Shown: one piece after another, positions 27,328 through 37,173 of the stretch
Layout of the letters: every line of letters begins with the position of its first letter
Numbering within the stretch: the stretch's first letter is position 1
Assembly (NCBI RefSeq): GCF_002976435.1
Contig: NZ_PUGF01000013.1
Span: 62,001 to 126,000, forward strand
Origin: Solimicrobium silvestre
GTDB taxonomy: Bacteria; Pseudomonadota; Gammaproteobacteria; Burkholderiales; Burkholderiaceae_D
Direction of reading: 5' to 3'
Length of the DNA stretch: 64,000 nt
Program-made: the position numbers and the translations under genes
The notes under the pieces: generated by a model
Database searches by the model: none
Seen by the model: the letters and a program-made list of their open reading frames with translations, nothing else
What the model was told of the DNA's origin: nothing

Positions 27328-28848
27328 TTAATGCACGCCATGCATATTTTTCAACATCCATTTATTCAATAACAGCACGATTAATCCTGCTGTTATAGGA
27401 ATGGTCGCAAAGATTAAAAAGAAGCTGGCCAGTGAATAAGTGGTCGAAATATAATCAATATAACTACCTAATGAACCAGCCAATTTATTGGCGATGGCGG
27501 CATTAATAAACCATACGCCAAACATCAAACCCAACAGCCGCGATGGTGCCAGTTTGCTGATGTAAGACAAACCGACGGGCGATATACACAGCTCGCCCAT
27601 CGTATGTAGTAAATAAGCCAGTACCAGAAATGCCATGCTCACCGAAGCGGTGCTTGCACCACTGGGAATACCTAATGCGCCATAGGCTAATACAGCAAAA
27701 CCCAATCCTAATAAAATCAAGCCGACGGCAAACTTAATCGGGCCACTCGGTTGCCAGTATTTCTCCCACAACGTCGAAAATAACGGTGCCAGAATAACGA
27801 TAAAAAAAGCGGGCAACACGCCGAACCAGGAAGCTGGAATGCTGGATTGGTCATGTGAAAAATCGCGTTGCAGCATCCAGATCAACAAACCCCAGATTAT
27901 GGTAAAACAGGCGAGTAATAACAGGCTGGAGAATAAATACCGTTTCACACTGATCATCACCAGCTTCATCAATACCCACGACAAAATCAAGGTTGGCACG
28001 ATGCTCATCAAGCTGTTAACGACTTTAAACACCATGCCGCTATTACCCGCTAAAACTCGATCGGTATACGACGCAGCGAAAATCGTCATGGAACCGCCGG
28101 CCTGTTCGTAAGCCAGCCAAAAGAAGATAGTGAAAAAAGAAAGCACGCAAATTACTTTTAAACGATCCGCCACAATGTGCGGTGTTTCGTCAGGTGGTAT
28201 GAGCGTTTTGTTTTTTGTGAGTACGCCAATATTTCCAAAAATATCTTGAATAAAGTAAAACTGAAGCGCGCCCATCATCATAAAAATACCTGCCAGTGCA
28301 AAGCCATAGTTCCAGGCTATATTTTCACCAATATAGCCGCACAATAAAATACCGAAGAAAGCACCGGCATTCACACCCATATAAAACAAGGTATAGCCGC
28401 TGTCACGCAGAGCCTGATTATCTTTGCCGTATAACTGACCGACGATGGTAGAAATATTCGGTTTAAATAAGCCCGTGCCTGAAACGATCAAACCCAACCC
28501 AATATAAAACAGCACGGGGGTATTGAACAGCATGCAGGCATGTCCTGCAGCGATGATAAAACCGCCCCACACTACCGCACGGCGACTACCAAGAACCCGA
28601 TCAGCCAGATACCCACCGAGAATGGGCGTTAAATACACCAGCCCGGTGTACCAGCTATACAGTGTCAACGCTTCGGCACGATTCCAGCCCCAGCCACCTT
28701 TGGTCGTTTCCGAAATCAGGAATAGCACCAGCAAGGCGCGCATGCCGTAGTAGGAAAATCGCTCCCACATTTCAGTGAAGAATAAAGTAAATAAACCTGC
28801 CGGGTGATCGAGGATGGTGGTTGTTGTTATTGTTGTTGCGCGCTGCAT
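27328..28848 (-). CDS. POT-family proton-dependent oligopeptide transporter
   Basis: A 506-residue PTR2/DtpA-type symporter. I chose ATG 28848, which follows AGGAGACATA; the frame runs on to 28926 but overlaps the upstream gene by 46 bases. The family signatures are present: FFTEMWERFSYYGMRALLVL near the N-terminus, FYMGVNAGAFFG, and 12 or more helices. It imports di- and tripeptides with protons across the inner membrane. It lies 32 bases behind the aminopeptidase-like gene, so uptake and intracellular cleavage of small peptides appear coupled. Confidence 0.93.
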   Translation of the reverse strand: MQRATTITTTTILDHPAGLFTLFFTEMWERFSYYGMRALLVLFLISETTKGGWGWNRAEALTLYSWYTGLVYLTPILGGYLADRVLGSRRAVVWGGFIIAAGHACMLFNTPVLFYIGLGLIVSGTGLFKPNISTIVGQLYGKDNQALRDSGYTLFYMGVNAGAFFGILLCGYIGENIAWNYGFALAGIFMMMGALQFYFIQDIFGNIGVLTKNKTLIPPDETPHIVADRLKVICVLSFFTIFFWLAYEQAGGSMTIFAASYTDRVLAGNSGMVFKVVNSLMSIVPTLILSWVLMKLVMISVKRYLFSSLLLLACFTIIWGLLIWMLQRDFSHDQSSIPASWFGVLPAFFIVILAPLFSTLWEKYWQPSGPIKFAVGLILLGLGFAVLAYGALGIPSGASTASVSMAFLVLAYLLHTMGELCISPVGLSYISKLAPSRLLGLMFGVWFINAAIANKLAGSLGSYIDYISTTYSLASFFLIFATIPITAGLIVLLLNKWMLKNMHGVH

Positions 28849-28880
28849 TATGTCTCCTGTTTTATTATTGTGGTTAGCGC

Positions 28881-30191
28881 TTAAAGAGAAGGGATATCTC
28901 CCTCCAGCATCCCAAGCAAACGCCACATGATGTGTTCGCCGTCAGTGTGAATCCCATCGTGAGCAAATTCGCTGGTGATCCAGCGTTTGATGCCGCCCAA
29001 TCGATTTGCGAAGTCGATTGAATAGTCAAAGCCGCAGCAAAGGTCGTCATAATAAACCACAGCGGCAATCGGAATGGTGTTGGCTTGTAAGCGACTGGCA
29101 TCGTAGAGCGGTTCCCAATCTGATTTTTTCGCCAAAATTTCCGCTACCTCAGCTAATTGCGCACTACCGGGAAATTCATCGGCCATCCACGGATACATAT
29201 GCTCAGCGGTGAGTAACAAGGTAGTGCCGTCGAATTGATCAAACTGGGGAAATTCTTTTCGTATCCGCTGTGCAGACCAATTGGTAGCTTGCCCTGCTCC
29301 GTCGGCATAAATTGCCTCATGCAGAAGTAGAAAAAACGGATTGCTCGCAAAAGTGGCGAGTAACGGTGTAACGGCGCTAAGAAACGCATCGGTACAAACT
29401 GGTGCCTGATCGCTCCCGTTTGGGAATGCCCGTTCCAACAAATACGCCAACGTATACGCACCTTGCGCCCGATACAGTTGCAGGCCAAGTGACTGCAAGC
29501 CTCGTACCGTCAAAATTCCACCATTGGGTAATTTTGCAGGTTGCCTGCTCAACAATTCTGCCAGCCTGGTAAATTGAATTTGAAGCGCCGGAATGCGTTC
29601 ATACAAATGCAAACTTGCCCGTTCTGCCAGACGATAGGTAACGCGATACACATCATCAATCTGCCAGCCAACCGGAGGTAACGCTCCGGTTAAAATGACT
29701 GCAGCGATACCTTCCGGCGCGTGCGATAAATAGGTAGCGGCGCAAAAACCGCCAAAACTTTGCCCGATCACCAACCACGGTTTTTCTTTAGTTAAGTGTT
29801 TGCGAAACGCCTCAGCATCGCGCACGATATTGTCTTGCCGATAGTGGCGTAACTGTTCGGCTTGCTGTTGTGGCGTGCCAATAGCCGCGATCTGTTTGGT
29901 AGAGAGTGCCGAGGAGCGTCCGGTGCCGCGCTGATCCAGCAAAAAAAGTCGGTGTCCTATCAGTATTGGAGTAAGCCAACCGGCTCGCCCCATGGGACGC
30001 GGACTTTCAAACCCTGGGCCGCCTTGTAAAAATAAAGCCCAGGGTAATTGTGGAATGTTGGCCTGTAAACGTAACACCAGTTCGCGGCCATAAATTCGAA
30101 TTTGCGGCCCGTTAGGTTGCGCATAATCAAGCGGCACAGTAAGCCAGTGATCGATACAAACAACATCGTCCATGCGGAATGAATCTGACAT
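28881..30191 (-). CDS. Alpha/beta hydrolase of the prolyl iminopeptidase family
   Basis: A 436-residue enzyme of the larger proline iminopeptidase (S33) class. Signatures are ALFLQGGPGFESPRP, DQRGTGRSSAL, and the nucleophile elbow VIGQSFGGFCAA. A late His candidate is in SEFAHDGIHT, and LLTAEHMYPWM precedes the lid. It should release N-terminal proline, or hydroxyproline, from short peptides in the cytoplasm; there is no signal peptide. Located between the AraC-type regulator (11 bases) and the POT transporter (32 bases), and opposite a hydroxyproline operon, it fits Pro-Hyp peptide use. Confidence 0.9.
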   Translation of the reverse strand: MSDSFRMDDVVCIDHWLTVPLDYAQPNGPQIRIYGRELVLRLQANIPQLPWALFLQGGPGFESPRPMGRAGWLTPILIGHRLFLLDQRGTGRSSALSTKQIAAIGTPQQQAEQLRHYRQDNIVRDAEAFRKHLTKEKPWLVIGQSFGGFCAATYLSHAPEGIAAVILTGALPPVGWQIDDVYRVTYRLAERASLHLYERIPALQIQFTRLAELLSRQPAKLPNGGILTVRGLQSLGLQLYRAQGAYTLAYLLERAFPNGSDQAPVCTDAFLSAVTPLLATFASNPFFLLLHEAIYADGAGQATNWSAQRIRKEFPQFDQFDGTTLLLTAEHMYPWMADEFPGSAQLAEVAEILAKKSDWEPLYDASRLQANTIPIAAVVYYDDLCCGFDYSIDFANRLGGIKRWITSEFAHDGIHTDGEHIMWRLLGMLEGDIPSL

Positions 30192-30202
30192 ATTACATCC
30201 TC

Positions 30203-30997
30203 TTATTCGGCAAAAAAATGAGCGCGGTACTCCACCGGCGGCATGCCGATCAAAGCTTTAAACTGGCGACTGAAGGCGCTATGGTCGGTGTAGCCGCAGG
30301 CATAGGCAATATCGGCAATGCTACGCTGATCACCTGATTCGATAATGGCGAGCGCCGCATTTAAGCGCGATTGCAATAACAATTGACGTGGGCTGAAATG
30401 GAATACTTTCTGGAATAATCTTTCCACCCTTGCTAACGGCATTTTGGCATTTTCGGCGAGTTTGCTAATTGAAATATCCTGATGATAATTTTCACGAATG
30501 GTGTCGGTAATGCTGGCAATCTGACGATATTCAGGATGGGTTTTATCCGGCAAACCCAGGTCTTGTGAAATACCGACCAAACCCACTACCGCGCCGGACG
30601 TGTCACGTAACGGGATTTTATGGGTTAGACACCAACCGCGTTCACGCGTTTGATACAGATGCAGTTCCAGATGTTTTTCCAACGCGATGCCGGTAGTAAT
30701 CACCATCTGATCTTGCGCATTAAAGGATTCGGCCAATGGTTTGGCAAAAACACTGTCAACCATTTTTCCGATCATTTCTTCCTTGCTACGCAAGCCGCAG
30801 CGTCGCACCAAGGTGTTATTAACAATCAAATAACGGCCTTGTTTATCTTTGACGAAAAAAACCACATCCAGCAACGCATCAAATAACGACTCTACAAAAC
30901 CAAGGTCGGCAATACGAATCGACGGCTCGCACCCCAACAGACTTTGCAACATGGTTGATGAAGGACTATTTTTTGCCGCGTTTGCATGATTGATCAT
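30203..30997 (-). CDS. PAS-AraC family transcriptional regulator
   Basis: A 264-residue regulator. Residues about 36-150 form a PAS domain (FDALLDVVFFVKDKQGRYL, then a conserved GLVGISQDLG exit). Residues about 165-262 are an AraC double helix-turn-helix ending with RSIADIAYACGYTDHSAF and FSRQFKALIGMPPVEYR. A PAS rather than a cupin sensor is less common among AraC proteins. It is the first gene of the peptidase/POT operon and is divergent from the hydroxyproline operon at 31238, so it most likely controls both; the inducer is probably hydroxyproline or a peptide of it (inference). Confidence 0.93.
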   Translation of the reverse strand: MINHANAAKNSPSSTMLQSLLGCEPSIRIADLGFVESLFDALLDVVFFVKDKQGRYLIVNNTLVRRCGLRSKEEMIGKMVDSVFAKPLAESFNAQDQMVITTGIALEKHLELHLYQTRERGWCLTHKIPLRDTSGAVVGLVGISQDLGLPDKTHPEYRQIASITDTIRENYHQDISISKLAENAKMPLARVERLFQKVFHFSPRQLLLQSRLNAALAIIESGDQRSIADIAYACGYTDHSAFSRQFKALIGMPPVEYRAHFFAE

Positions 30998-31237
30998 TGC
31001 GCCAGCCTTTGAGAAATGAAGGGTATAAAAATAAAATAGAAACTACCATAGCATTATTGGATTCGTCTTGCAGGTGAATAGTTACTTCCTCGATGAAATC
31101 AGCACAATCAAAAATAAAACTATCCAATGCTATGCTGTTTTTAATCAACATTTTCACTAAAATCGTCAAGACTGAATTGCTTCCTAAACGTATCCTCTGT
31201 ACTAACCCATCCCTATAAGATAAGCACAGGAGTTACC
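30998..31237. promoter_or_regulatory. Divergent control region of the peptide and hydroxyproline operons
   Basis: This 240-base AT-rich gap separates two divergent operons and must contain both promoters. The right-hand gene has a clear ribosome site, AGGAG, before ATG 31238. I could not identify an AraC site by eye. A short frame on the minus strand here has no ribosome site and is probably chance. Confidence 0.6.
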
Positions 31238-32179
31238 ATGCAAACCATTCAAATTATTGATTCCCATACCGGCGCCGAACCAACCCGTTTAGTGTTGCAA
31301 GGCGGCCCAGAATTAGGGAAAGGAAGCATGGCGGATCGACTAAGCAATTTCAAACAAAATTTTGATGCCTTCCGGCGCGGCGTAGTGTGTGAGCCGCGTG
31401 GGTCTGACGTGATTGTCGGTGCCCTGTTATGCACTCCGTTTGACCCGAGCTGTTCGTTGGGCGTGATTTTTTTTAATAATACCGGCTACTTAGGTATGTG
31501 CGGCCACGGCACGATAGGTTTGATTGCGTCGCTGGCATATAAAGGCATGCTGCAAATCGGAGTACACCGAATAGATACACCTGTAGGCGTTGTGCAAACA
31601 ACATTACACGAAGATGGCTCAGTTACCGTAGTCAATGTTCCGGCCTACCGTTATAAAAAAGCAGTCGAAATTAATGTCCCCGGACTAGGCGTCATGGTGG
31701 GTGATGTTGCTTGGGGCGGCAACTGGTTTTTCCTTGTGAATAATTATCCGGCACCGTTGCAGTTTAAAAATGTGGCGGAACTAACCCATCATGCGGAAAA
31801 CGTTCGGATTGCCTTGGTTGCTGCCGGTGTTACTGGCGCAAATGGTGCCGAGATTGATCATATCGAATTCTTTTCCGCCAGCGACACGCCAGGCTGCGAC
31901 AGCCGCAACTTTGTACTGTGCCCCGGTCTGGCTTACGACCGTTCACCGTGCGGCACGGGTACCAGCGCCAAATTAGCTTGTCTGGCAGCAGACGACAAAC
32001 TCGCGGAAGGTGCGCTCTGGCATCAGGAAAGCATCGTCGGTAGTATGTTTGACGGCAGTTACCAGCGCATCGATGCAGAAAAAGTACAGCCCAGCATACG
32101 TGGCCGCGCTTATGTTATGGCCGAAGCGACATTGCTCATTGACCCACAAGATCCTTTCCGCTGGGGCATTGCTGCGTGA
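31238..32179 (+). CDS. 4-hydroxyproline 2-epimerase
   Basis: A 313-residue proline racemase-family enzyme. Both catalytic cysteines are visible: Cys88 in MCGHGTIG and Cys238 in [10 protein letters not shown], as in hydroxyproline epimerases rather than trans-3-hydroxyproline dehydratases, where the first is Ser or Thr. It interconverts trans-4-hydroxy-L-proline and cis-4-hydroxy-D-proline. The next gene, D-amino acid dehydrogenase-like, overlaps by four bases. First enzyme of hydroxyproline breakdown; the start has AGGAG. It is divergent from the PAS-AraC gene. Confidence 0.95.
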   Translation: MQTIQIIDSHTGAEPTRLVLQGGPELGKGSMADRLSNFKQNFDAFRRGVVCEPRGSDVIVGALLCTPFDPSCSLGVIFFNNTGYLGMCGHGTIGLIASLAYKGMLQIGVHRIDTPVGVVQTTLHEDGSVTVVNVPAYRYKKAVEINVPGLGVMVGDVAWGGNWFFLVNNYPAPLQFKNVAELTHHAENVRIALVAAGVTGANGAEIDHIEFFSASDTPGCDSRNFVLCPGLAYDRSPCGTGTSAKLACLAADDKLAEGALWHQESIVGSMFDGSYQRIDAEKVQPSIRGRAYVMAEATLLIDPQDPFRWGIAA

Positions 32180-33294
32180 GCACGGATGTACTCGTAATTG
32201 GTGCCGGCATCGTCGGTGCGGCGTGCGCCAGAGCCTTGCAGCAGCGCGGCCTGTCAGTCGCCTTAGTGGATGCTACAACACCCGGCGCAGGAGTAACTGC
32301 GGCAGGCATGGGGCATTTAGTGGTTCTAGATCACGACGAAACTGAGCTGTGTTTATTCTCGATGCGACTGTGGCGCGAATTTAATGACGCACATCCTGAA
32401 ATCGGCGAATTCAGCCGTTGCGGCACCTTATGGGTGGCAGAGAACGAAACGCAATTGCAAGAGGCGCTGCAACGTGCAGAACGCTATAGCCAACGAGGTT
32501 GGAATGCCGAATTCATCCAGGGGAAAAACATGCGTCAACTGGAACCGCAATTACGTTCCGGTTTGTGCGGCGGCGTGTTGGTAAGCAATGATGCTGTGGT
32601 ATTTCCGCCCAAAGTGGCACAATTTCTAGCTATGCAATGCATGCAATTCGGCGGCAAAGTACATCTCGGACAACGCGTTGTTGCATTGACGGATGGTGCA
32701 GTCGAGTTAGCCAATGGCGTGAGTTTAACTGCCAAACATATTGTGCTGGCTACCGGCGTAGAAACAGCGCAATTACTGCCGGAGGTGCCAGTATTTGCCC
32801 GCAAAGGACATCTGGCGATTACCGATCGCTATCCCGGACTATTGCAGCACCAGATTGTGAACATGAATTACGGGCAGATTGAAAGCGGCTCAGATAATCT
32901 TGCCGTCGCTGCTAACGTGCAGGCGCGCCCCAATGGACAATGGCTGGTCGGCTCTTGTCGGCAAGATGGGCAACTGGATACCAAACTTGATTTTTCCGTG
33001 CTATCCAAGGTACTGCTTTCAGCGATTGAACTACTTCCGTGTTTGTCCGAAATGCGTATTCTGCGCGCCTGGGCTGGCATGCGCCCCGCCACGCCGGACG
33101 GCCATCCGCTAATTGGGCCACATCCGTTTCGCCCTGGGTTATGGCTGGCAACCGGTCATGAAGGACTGGGCATAACAACCGCTTTTGCTACGGCAGAAAT
33201 ACTGGCTGATCAAATAATGCGACAACCCGGCTCCTTCGATGCATCGGCGTATTTACCCAGTCGTTTTTCAATGAAGGTAGACCATGCCGCATGA
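32176..33294 (+). CDS. FAD-dependent oxidoreductase, D-hydroxyproline dehydrogenase subunit
   Basis: A 372-residue DAO-family flavoprotein with a clear FAD site ([19 protein letters not shown], residues 6-24) and the C-terminal [20 protein letters not shown]. Start GTG 32176 overlaps the epimerase stop as GTGA. With the two following genes it forms the HcnABC-like/LhpBEF-type heteromeric D-hydroxyproline dehydrogenase known from Pseudomonas (family knowledge), oxidising cis-4-hydroxy-D-proline to a pyrroline. This is the catalytic beta subunit. No signal peptide; cytoplasmic face of the membrane likely. Confidence 0.9.
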   Translation: MSTDVLVIGAGIVGAACARALQQRGLSVALVDATTPGAGVTAAGMGHLVVLDHDETELCLFSMRLWREFNDAHPEIGEFSRCGTLWVAENETQLQEALQRAERYSQRGWNAEFIQGKNMRQLEPQLRSGLCGGVLVSNDAVVFPPKVAQFLAMQCMQFGGKVHLGQRVVALTDGAVELANGVSLTAKHIVLATGVETAQLLPEVPVFARKGHLAITDRYPGLLQHQIVNMNYGQIESGSDNLAVAANVQARPNGQWLVGSCRQDGQLDTKLDFSVLSKVLLSAIELLPCLSEMRILRAWAGMRPATPDGHPLIGPHPFRPGLWLATGHEGLGITTAFATAEILADQIMRQPGSFDASAYLPSRFSMKVDHAA

Positions 33295-33544
33295 TGCAAC
33301 GATAACGGTCGATGGAAGAGTAATCTTAGCCGATACCCAAATGAGCGTAGCAAGTGCAATTGCCTTGACTGACCGATTATTAACGCGCCGCTCCGTCACT
33401 GGCGAAGCCCGTTTTGCCGTGTGCGGTATGGGTGTTTGTCAGGAATGTCGGGTGACGATTAATGGCGTTCCGCATCGGTTGGCCTGCCAAACCCGCTGCC
33501 TGCCAGACATGGTGATTTTAACTGGCCGCGAGGAACAACGATGA
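33284..33544 (+). CDS. Small [2Fe-2S] subunit of D-hydroxyproline dehydrogenase
   Basis: An 86-residue HcnA-like ferredoxin domain. Cysteines 47, 52 and 55 (FAVCGMGVCQECRV) and Cys68 (PHRLACQT) match the plant-type [2Fe-2S] spacing. It overlaps the FAD gene by 11 bases and the next gene by four, so all three are translated together. It links electrons between the two flavoprotein subunits. The small size is normal for this component. Confidence 0.9.
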   Translation: MPHDATITVDGRVILADTQMSVASAIALTDRLLTRRSVTGEARFAVCGMGVCQECRVTINGVPHRLACQTRCLPDMVILTGREEQR

Positions 33545-34812
33545 AGCAGATCCAACAACATACAGACATTCTGATTTTAGGCAGCGGCCCAGCCGGATTA
33601 GCGGCAGCAGATGCCGCAGCAAGTTCAGAGCAATCTGTAACGGTATTGGATGATAATTTTGCCCCCGGCGGGCAAATCTGGCGCGGTGGCCCAACGCAGT
33701 GGAGCGACGCACGCGCCAAGGTTTTATGGCAGAAATTAATAACCTGTACGAACGTCCATTTTTTATATGAAGTCAAAGTAGTAGCTGCGCCTCGCATCAA
33801 CACCCTGCTGCTAGAAACACCTCAAGGCGCTTGCAGCATTACTTATAACCGCTTAATTATTTGTAGCGGCGCACGCGAGTTGCTGTTACCGTTTCCCGGC
33901 TGGACTTTGCCCGGAGTTACCGGAGCGGGCGGCTTACAAGCCTTGATCAAAGGTGGTTTGTCAGTTGCCGGAAAACGGATTGCCATCGCTGGCACCGGCC
34001 CTTTATTACTAGCGGTTGCGGCAACTGTGCAGCGTCAGGGAGGACAAATTGTGCTGATTGCCGAACATCGCAGCACAATGGAATTAACGCGATTCATACT
34101 AAACCTGGCGCGCTCACATCGCGGCAAATTGATGCAGGCGATTCCCTTGCTCGCACGCTTGTGGTCATGCTCATATCGCCACGCAACTACGGTGCTTCAG
34201 GCACATGGTGATAATCAATTACAGAGTATTAGTTACCTGCAAAATGAAAAAACAGTACAACTCGATTGCGATTATTTAGCCTGTGGTTATGGCCTGGTCC
34301 CAAATTTAGAATTGGCGAAACTGCTCACCTGCGAGGTGCAAAATAACCGCGTAGTCGTTAATGATAATCAGCAAACTTCACAAGCGCATATCTGGGCGGC
34401 AGGTGAAGTTACCGGCATTGGCGGTGTTGATAAAGCGCTTGCAGAAGGCCGGATAGCTGGCCTGTCAGCGAGCCATCAAACCGCTTCAGATAAAGAGCAA
34501 AAAACACGCAACCACACCCGGCAATTTGCGGCATTACTGGAGCACAGTTTTGCACCAACAGACGCATTGCGCCTGCTCTGCCAACCCACTACCTTGGTGT
34601 GCCGCTGTGAGGATGTGGGAGCGCAGCAGCTTACGATACATCCAGATTGGCGCAGCGCAAAATTGGCAACGCGCTGCGGCATGGGCGCTTGTCAGGGGCG
34701 AATCTGTGGAGCTGCGTGTGAGTATTTATACGGATGGCAAGCACCCGGTTTGCGGGAACCGCTTTTCCCCAGTACAGCAGCGACGTTGGCGTATGAGCCA
34801 ACATGCCCTTGA
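33541..34812 (+). CDS. HcnB-like NAD/FAD oxidoreductase subunit with C-terminal [2Fe-2S] domain
   Basis: A 423-residue pyridine-nucleotide-disulfide family protein. The FAD site ILILGSGPAGLAAADAA lies at residues 9-25 and IAGTGPLLLAVAATVQ is the second nucleotide site. The C-terminus bears a BFD-like cluster site (VCRCEDV; CGMGACQGRICG). It is the alpha subunit of the heteromeric D-hydroxyproline dehydrogenase made with the two previous genes and passes electrons to the respiratory chain. The operon ends here: no deaminase (DapA-like) or alpha-ketoglutarate semialdehyde dehydrogenase follows. Confidence 0.9.
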   Translation: MKQIQQHTDILILGSGPAGLAAADAAASSEQSVTVLDDNFAPGGQIWRGGPTQWSDARAKVLWQKLITCTNVHFLYEVKVVAAPRINTLLLETPQGACSITYNRLIICSGARELLLPFPGWTLPGVTGAGGLQALIKGGLSVAGKRIAIAGTGPLLLAVAATVQRQGGQIVLIAEHRSTMELTRFILNLARSHRGKLMQAIPLLARLWSCSYRHATTVLQAHGDNQLQSISYLQNEKTVQLDCDYLACGYGLVPNLELAKLLTCEVQNNRVVVNDNQQTSQAHIWAAGEVTGIGGVDKALAEGRIAGLSASHQTASDKEQKTRNHTRQFAALLEHSFAPTDALRLLCQPTTLVCRCEDVGAQQLTIHPDWRSAKLATRCGMGACQGRICGAACEYLYGWQAPGLREPLFPSTAATLAYEPTCP

Positions 34813-35122
34813 TAATTAGCGACGTGTACCTTCGGCAGTCCAGCCATTTACACGGCAGTTCATGTTGCAAATCAACTGAACTGCCAATACATATAAGCCT
34901 CACTTCCCCCCTTAAAACAACCTGAACACTGGTAAATCTACTTAGCGACCAAGGTATATTTCAGGATTGTGTTTGCTTAATCGAAAAACCACCATGCAGA
35001 AGCACACTACTTGCGGCTCGATCTTATTGCTGCCTTATGTCGCTCAGGGAAACAATATGTGATCTCCACAAATGATGTGCATCGGTAGTTCAATCTAACT
35101 GCAACCAGTAAGGGGAGAAACG
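34813..35122. other. Intergenic stretch upstream of GH9 gene
   Basis: 310 bases without a gene. It contains the hairpin at 34854-34885 that ends the hydroxyproline operon, an AT-rich segment that probably holds the promoter of the GH9 gene, and its ribosome site GGGGAG just before 35123. I see no other structure. Confidence 0.6.
34854..34885 (+). terminator. Hairpin after the hydroxyproline operon
   Basis: GGCAGTTCA (34854-34862) pairs with TGAACTGCC (34877-34885), and GTTG with CAAC (34864-34867 and 34873-34876) extends the stem past one bulge. It starts 41 bases after the last stop. The T-run is poor (AATACATAT), so terminator strength is uncertain. Confidence 0.55.
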
Positions 35123-37096
35123 ATGAAGCTGCAAAATAACAAGTATGAAAGTGCTCACAGGTATGCGCCTGAAAAATTTCACATCAAGATCGGGAAAGTA
35201 ATCGGTTTTTGCATGTTATGCGCGGCATTACCGGCGTGGGCAGTAACAGGCTATTTGCGTATCAATCAAGTCGGTTATGAAACAGACGTCGCAGCACAAG
35301 CCTACCTGATGACGTCATCACCGGTGAGTGATGTAAGTTTCCATGTAATCAATTCAAGCGGCGACACAGTAACCAGCGGCACCGTCGGTGCAAAAACAGG
35401 AACGTGGGGAAGTTACACTGTGTACCCTGTCAATTTCACCGTAGCCGACTCCGGCAAATATTCAATCTCAGTGTCCGGGCCAGTCAGCACGTCTTCTCCC
35501 GTTTTTACTGTTGATACCTCAACTAATCTGTATTCACAGGCATTGGTTAATACGCTCAGTTTTTATCAAAACCAACGGGATGGCTCCAACTTCATCCCTT
35601 CCGCCTTGCGCACAGCTGCGGGACATCTCAATGACGCCAACGCAACCGTCTACAAAACACCACCGATTACTAACGACAACATCACCGCAAAACTTTCGCC
35701 TACCGGCCAAAAAATAAACGCCGAGGGCGGATGGTGGGACGCTGGGGATTATCTTAAGTTCGTGCAAACCCACAGCTATACCGTCGCACTAATGCTGACA
35801 GGAGTCAGGGATTTTCCCAATCAGATGGGAGCCGGATCAGCCAAATCCAACTTTACTTCTGAAGCCGAATTTGGGCTGAACTGGCTACAACAAATGTGGG
35901 ACGACAGTACCCAGACTCTTTACTATCAAGTTGGTATAGGAACTGATTTCACCGTCAACTCCGATGTCAGTGACCATGATCTTTGGCGTCTGCCGCAGGT
36001 GGACGATAATTACGTCCCGCCCTCCGCAACCGGTTTAACCGTGGCGCAGATTCCGTACATTCGCAATCGCCCAGTATTCGTCTCTGGCCCGGCAGGTTCA
36101 AAAATCAGCCCGAATCTGGCTGGCCGGCTGGCTGCTGATTTTGCGCTGTGCTATCAAGTTTTTAAACTCAGCAATCCAAGCTACGCCAATAAATGCCTGC
36201 TGGAAGCCGAGCATGTTTTTGCGCTAGCCAATACATCACCAGGCACACTGTTGACAGTAGCTCCCTATGATTTTTACCCAGAAACAGAATGGCGCGACGA
36301 CATGGAATTAGGCGCAACAGAACTGTACTTTGCGCTGCAGGCGGGTAGCCTGCCAGCGGGATTACCCGTGACTAATGCCAGTTACTACCTGACTCAGGCT
36401 GCAAATTGGGCACATGCTTATATCACTGGCCCAAACGATCAGGCCGACACCTTAAATCTATACGACACCTCCGGCCTGGCGCATTTCGAGCTATATCGTG
36501 CAATAGGTATGGCGGGCAAGCCGACACTGGCCGTTACGCAAGCGGCTCTACTCAGCGATCTGTCTAGCCAAATGAGCACTTCGGTATCGCAGTCAGGTGA
36601 TCCTTTTGGAAGCCCGATCGGCTGGAAAAATGGCGACACCGCTTCTCACGTGTCCGGACTTTCGGTGATGGCTAGTGAATATGGCTATCTGACCAATTCA
36701 AGTAGCTACACCACGGATGCAAATCGTTGGGCCGGTAATTTGCTTGGCGCCAATGCCTGGGGCGTTTCCTTCATCGTTGGCGATGGAACCACCTTCCCTA
36801 ACTGCATACAACATCAGGTGGCCAATATCTCAGGCTCGATGAACGGAAAAGGAAATGTCTTAGCCGGTGCCGTTGTCGAAGGGCCGACCAATACAGCAAG
36901 CTCAGGATCACTGCCCGGCATGGTTGCATGCCCGGCGAATGGCGTCGACATTTATGCGAAATTCAATGCCAGTGGCGCCGTCTATCGCGACAATATGCAG
37001 TCCTATGCAACGAACGAGCCTGCCATCGACCTCACCGCCGCATCGATGTTGATGTTTGCATGGCAAATTGCAGGTGCGCCAAACGGTACGCCTTGA
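35123..37096 (+). CDS. Secreted GH9 cellulase with N-terminal Ig-like domain
   Basis: A 657-residue glycoside hydrolase family 9 protein. A signal peptide ends near AWA (residue 40). Residues about 42-135 form the CelD-type Ig-like module (GYLRINQVGYETDVAAQAYL). The catalytic domain holds GGWWDAGDYLKF with the base pair of aspartates D206 and D209, and the C-terminal TNEPAIDLTAAS with the proton-donor Glu632. Both catalytic sites are therefore present. It should cut beta-1,4-glucans outside the cytoplasm. No carbohydrate-binding module follows. Single gene, with a 32-bp palindrome right after the stop. Confidence 0.93.
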   Translation: MKLQNNKYESAHRYAPEKFHIKIGKVIGFCMLCAALPAWAVTGYLRINQVGYETDVAAQAYLMTSSPVSDVSFHVINSSGDTVTSGTVGAKTGTWGSYTVYPVNFTVADSGKYSISVSGPVSTSSPVFTVDTSTNLYSQALVNTLSFYQNQRDGSNFIPSALRTAAGHLNDANATVYKTPPITNDNITAKLSPTGQKINAEGGWWDAGDYLKFVQTHSYTVALMLTGVRDFPNQMGAGSAKSNFTSEAEFGLNWLQQMWDDSTQTLYYQVGIGTDFTVNSDVSDHDLWRLPQVDDNYVPPSATGLTVAQIPYIRNRPVFVSGPAGSKISPNLAGRLAADFALCYQVFKLSNPSYANKCLLEAEHVFALANTSPGTLLTVAPYDFYPETEWRDDMELGATELYFALQAGSLPAGLPVTNASYYLTQAANWAHAYITGPNDQADTLNLYDTSGLAHFELYRAIGMAGKPTLAVTQAALLSDLSSQMSTSVSQSGDPFGSPIGWKNGDTASHVSGLSVMASEYGYLTNSSSYTTDANRWAGNLLGANAWGVSFIVGDGTTFPNCIQHQVANISGSMNGKGNVLAGAVVEGPTNTASSGSLPGMVACPANGVDIYAKFNASGAVYRDNMQSYATNEPAIDLTAASMLMFAWQIAGAPNGTP

Positions 37097-37111
37097 TTAG
37101 TTAATCGTGGT

Positions 37112-37143
37112 ATTCGGTGTAATAAGCGCTTATTACACCGAAT
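37112..37143. terminator. Perfect 32-bp palindrome after the GH9 gene
   Basis: Arm ATTCGGTGTAATAAGC (37112-37127) is followed at once by its exact complement GCTTATTACACCGAAT (37128-37143). It begins 16 bases after the stop, between convergent genes, and likely acts as a bidirectional transcription terminator. Absence of a loop spacer and T-run is unusual. Confidence 0.65.
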
Positions 37144-37173
37144 TTGATATAGCAATAAGCTTTAGTTCATCAC

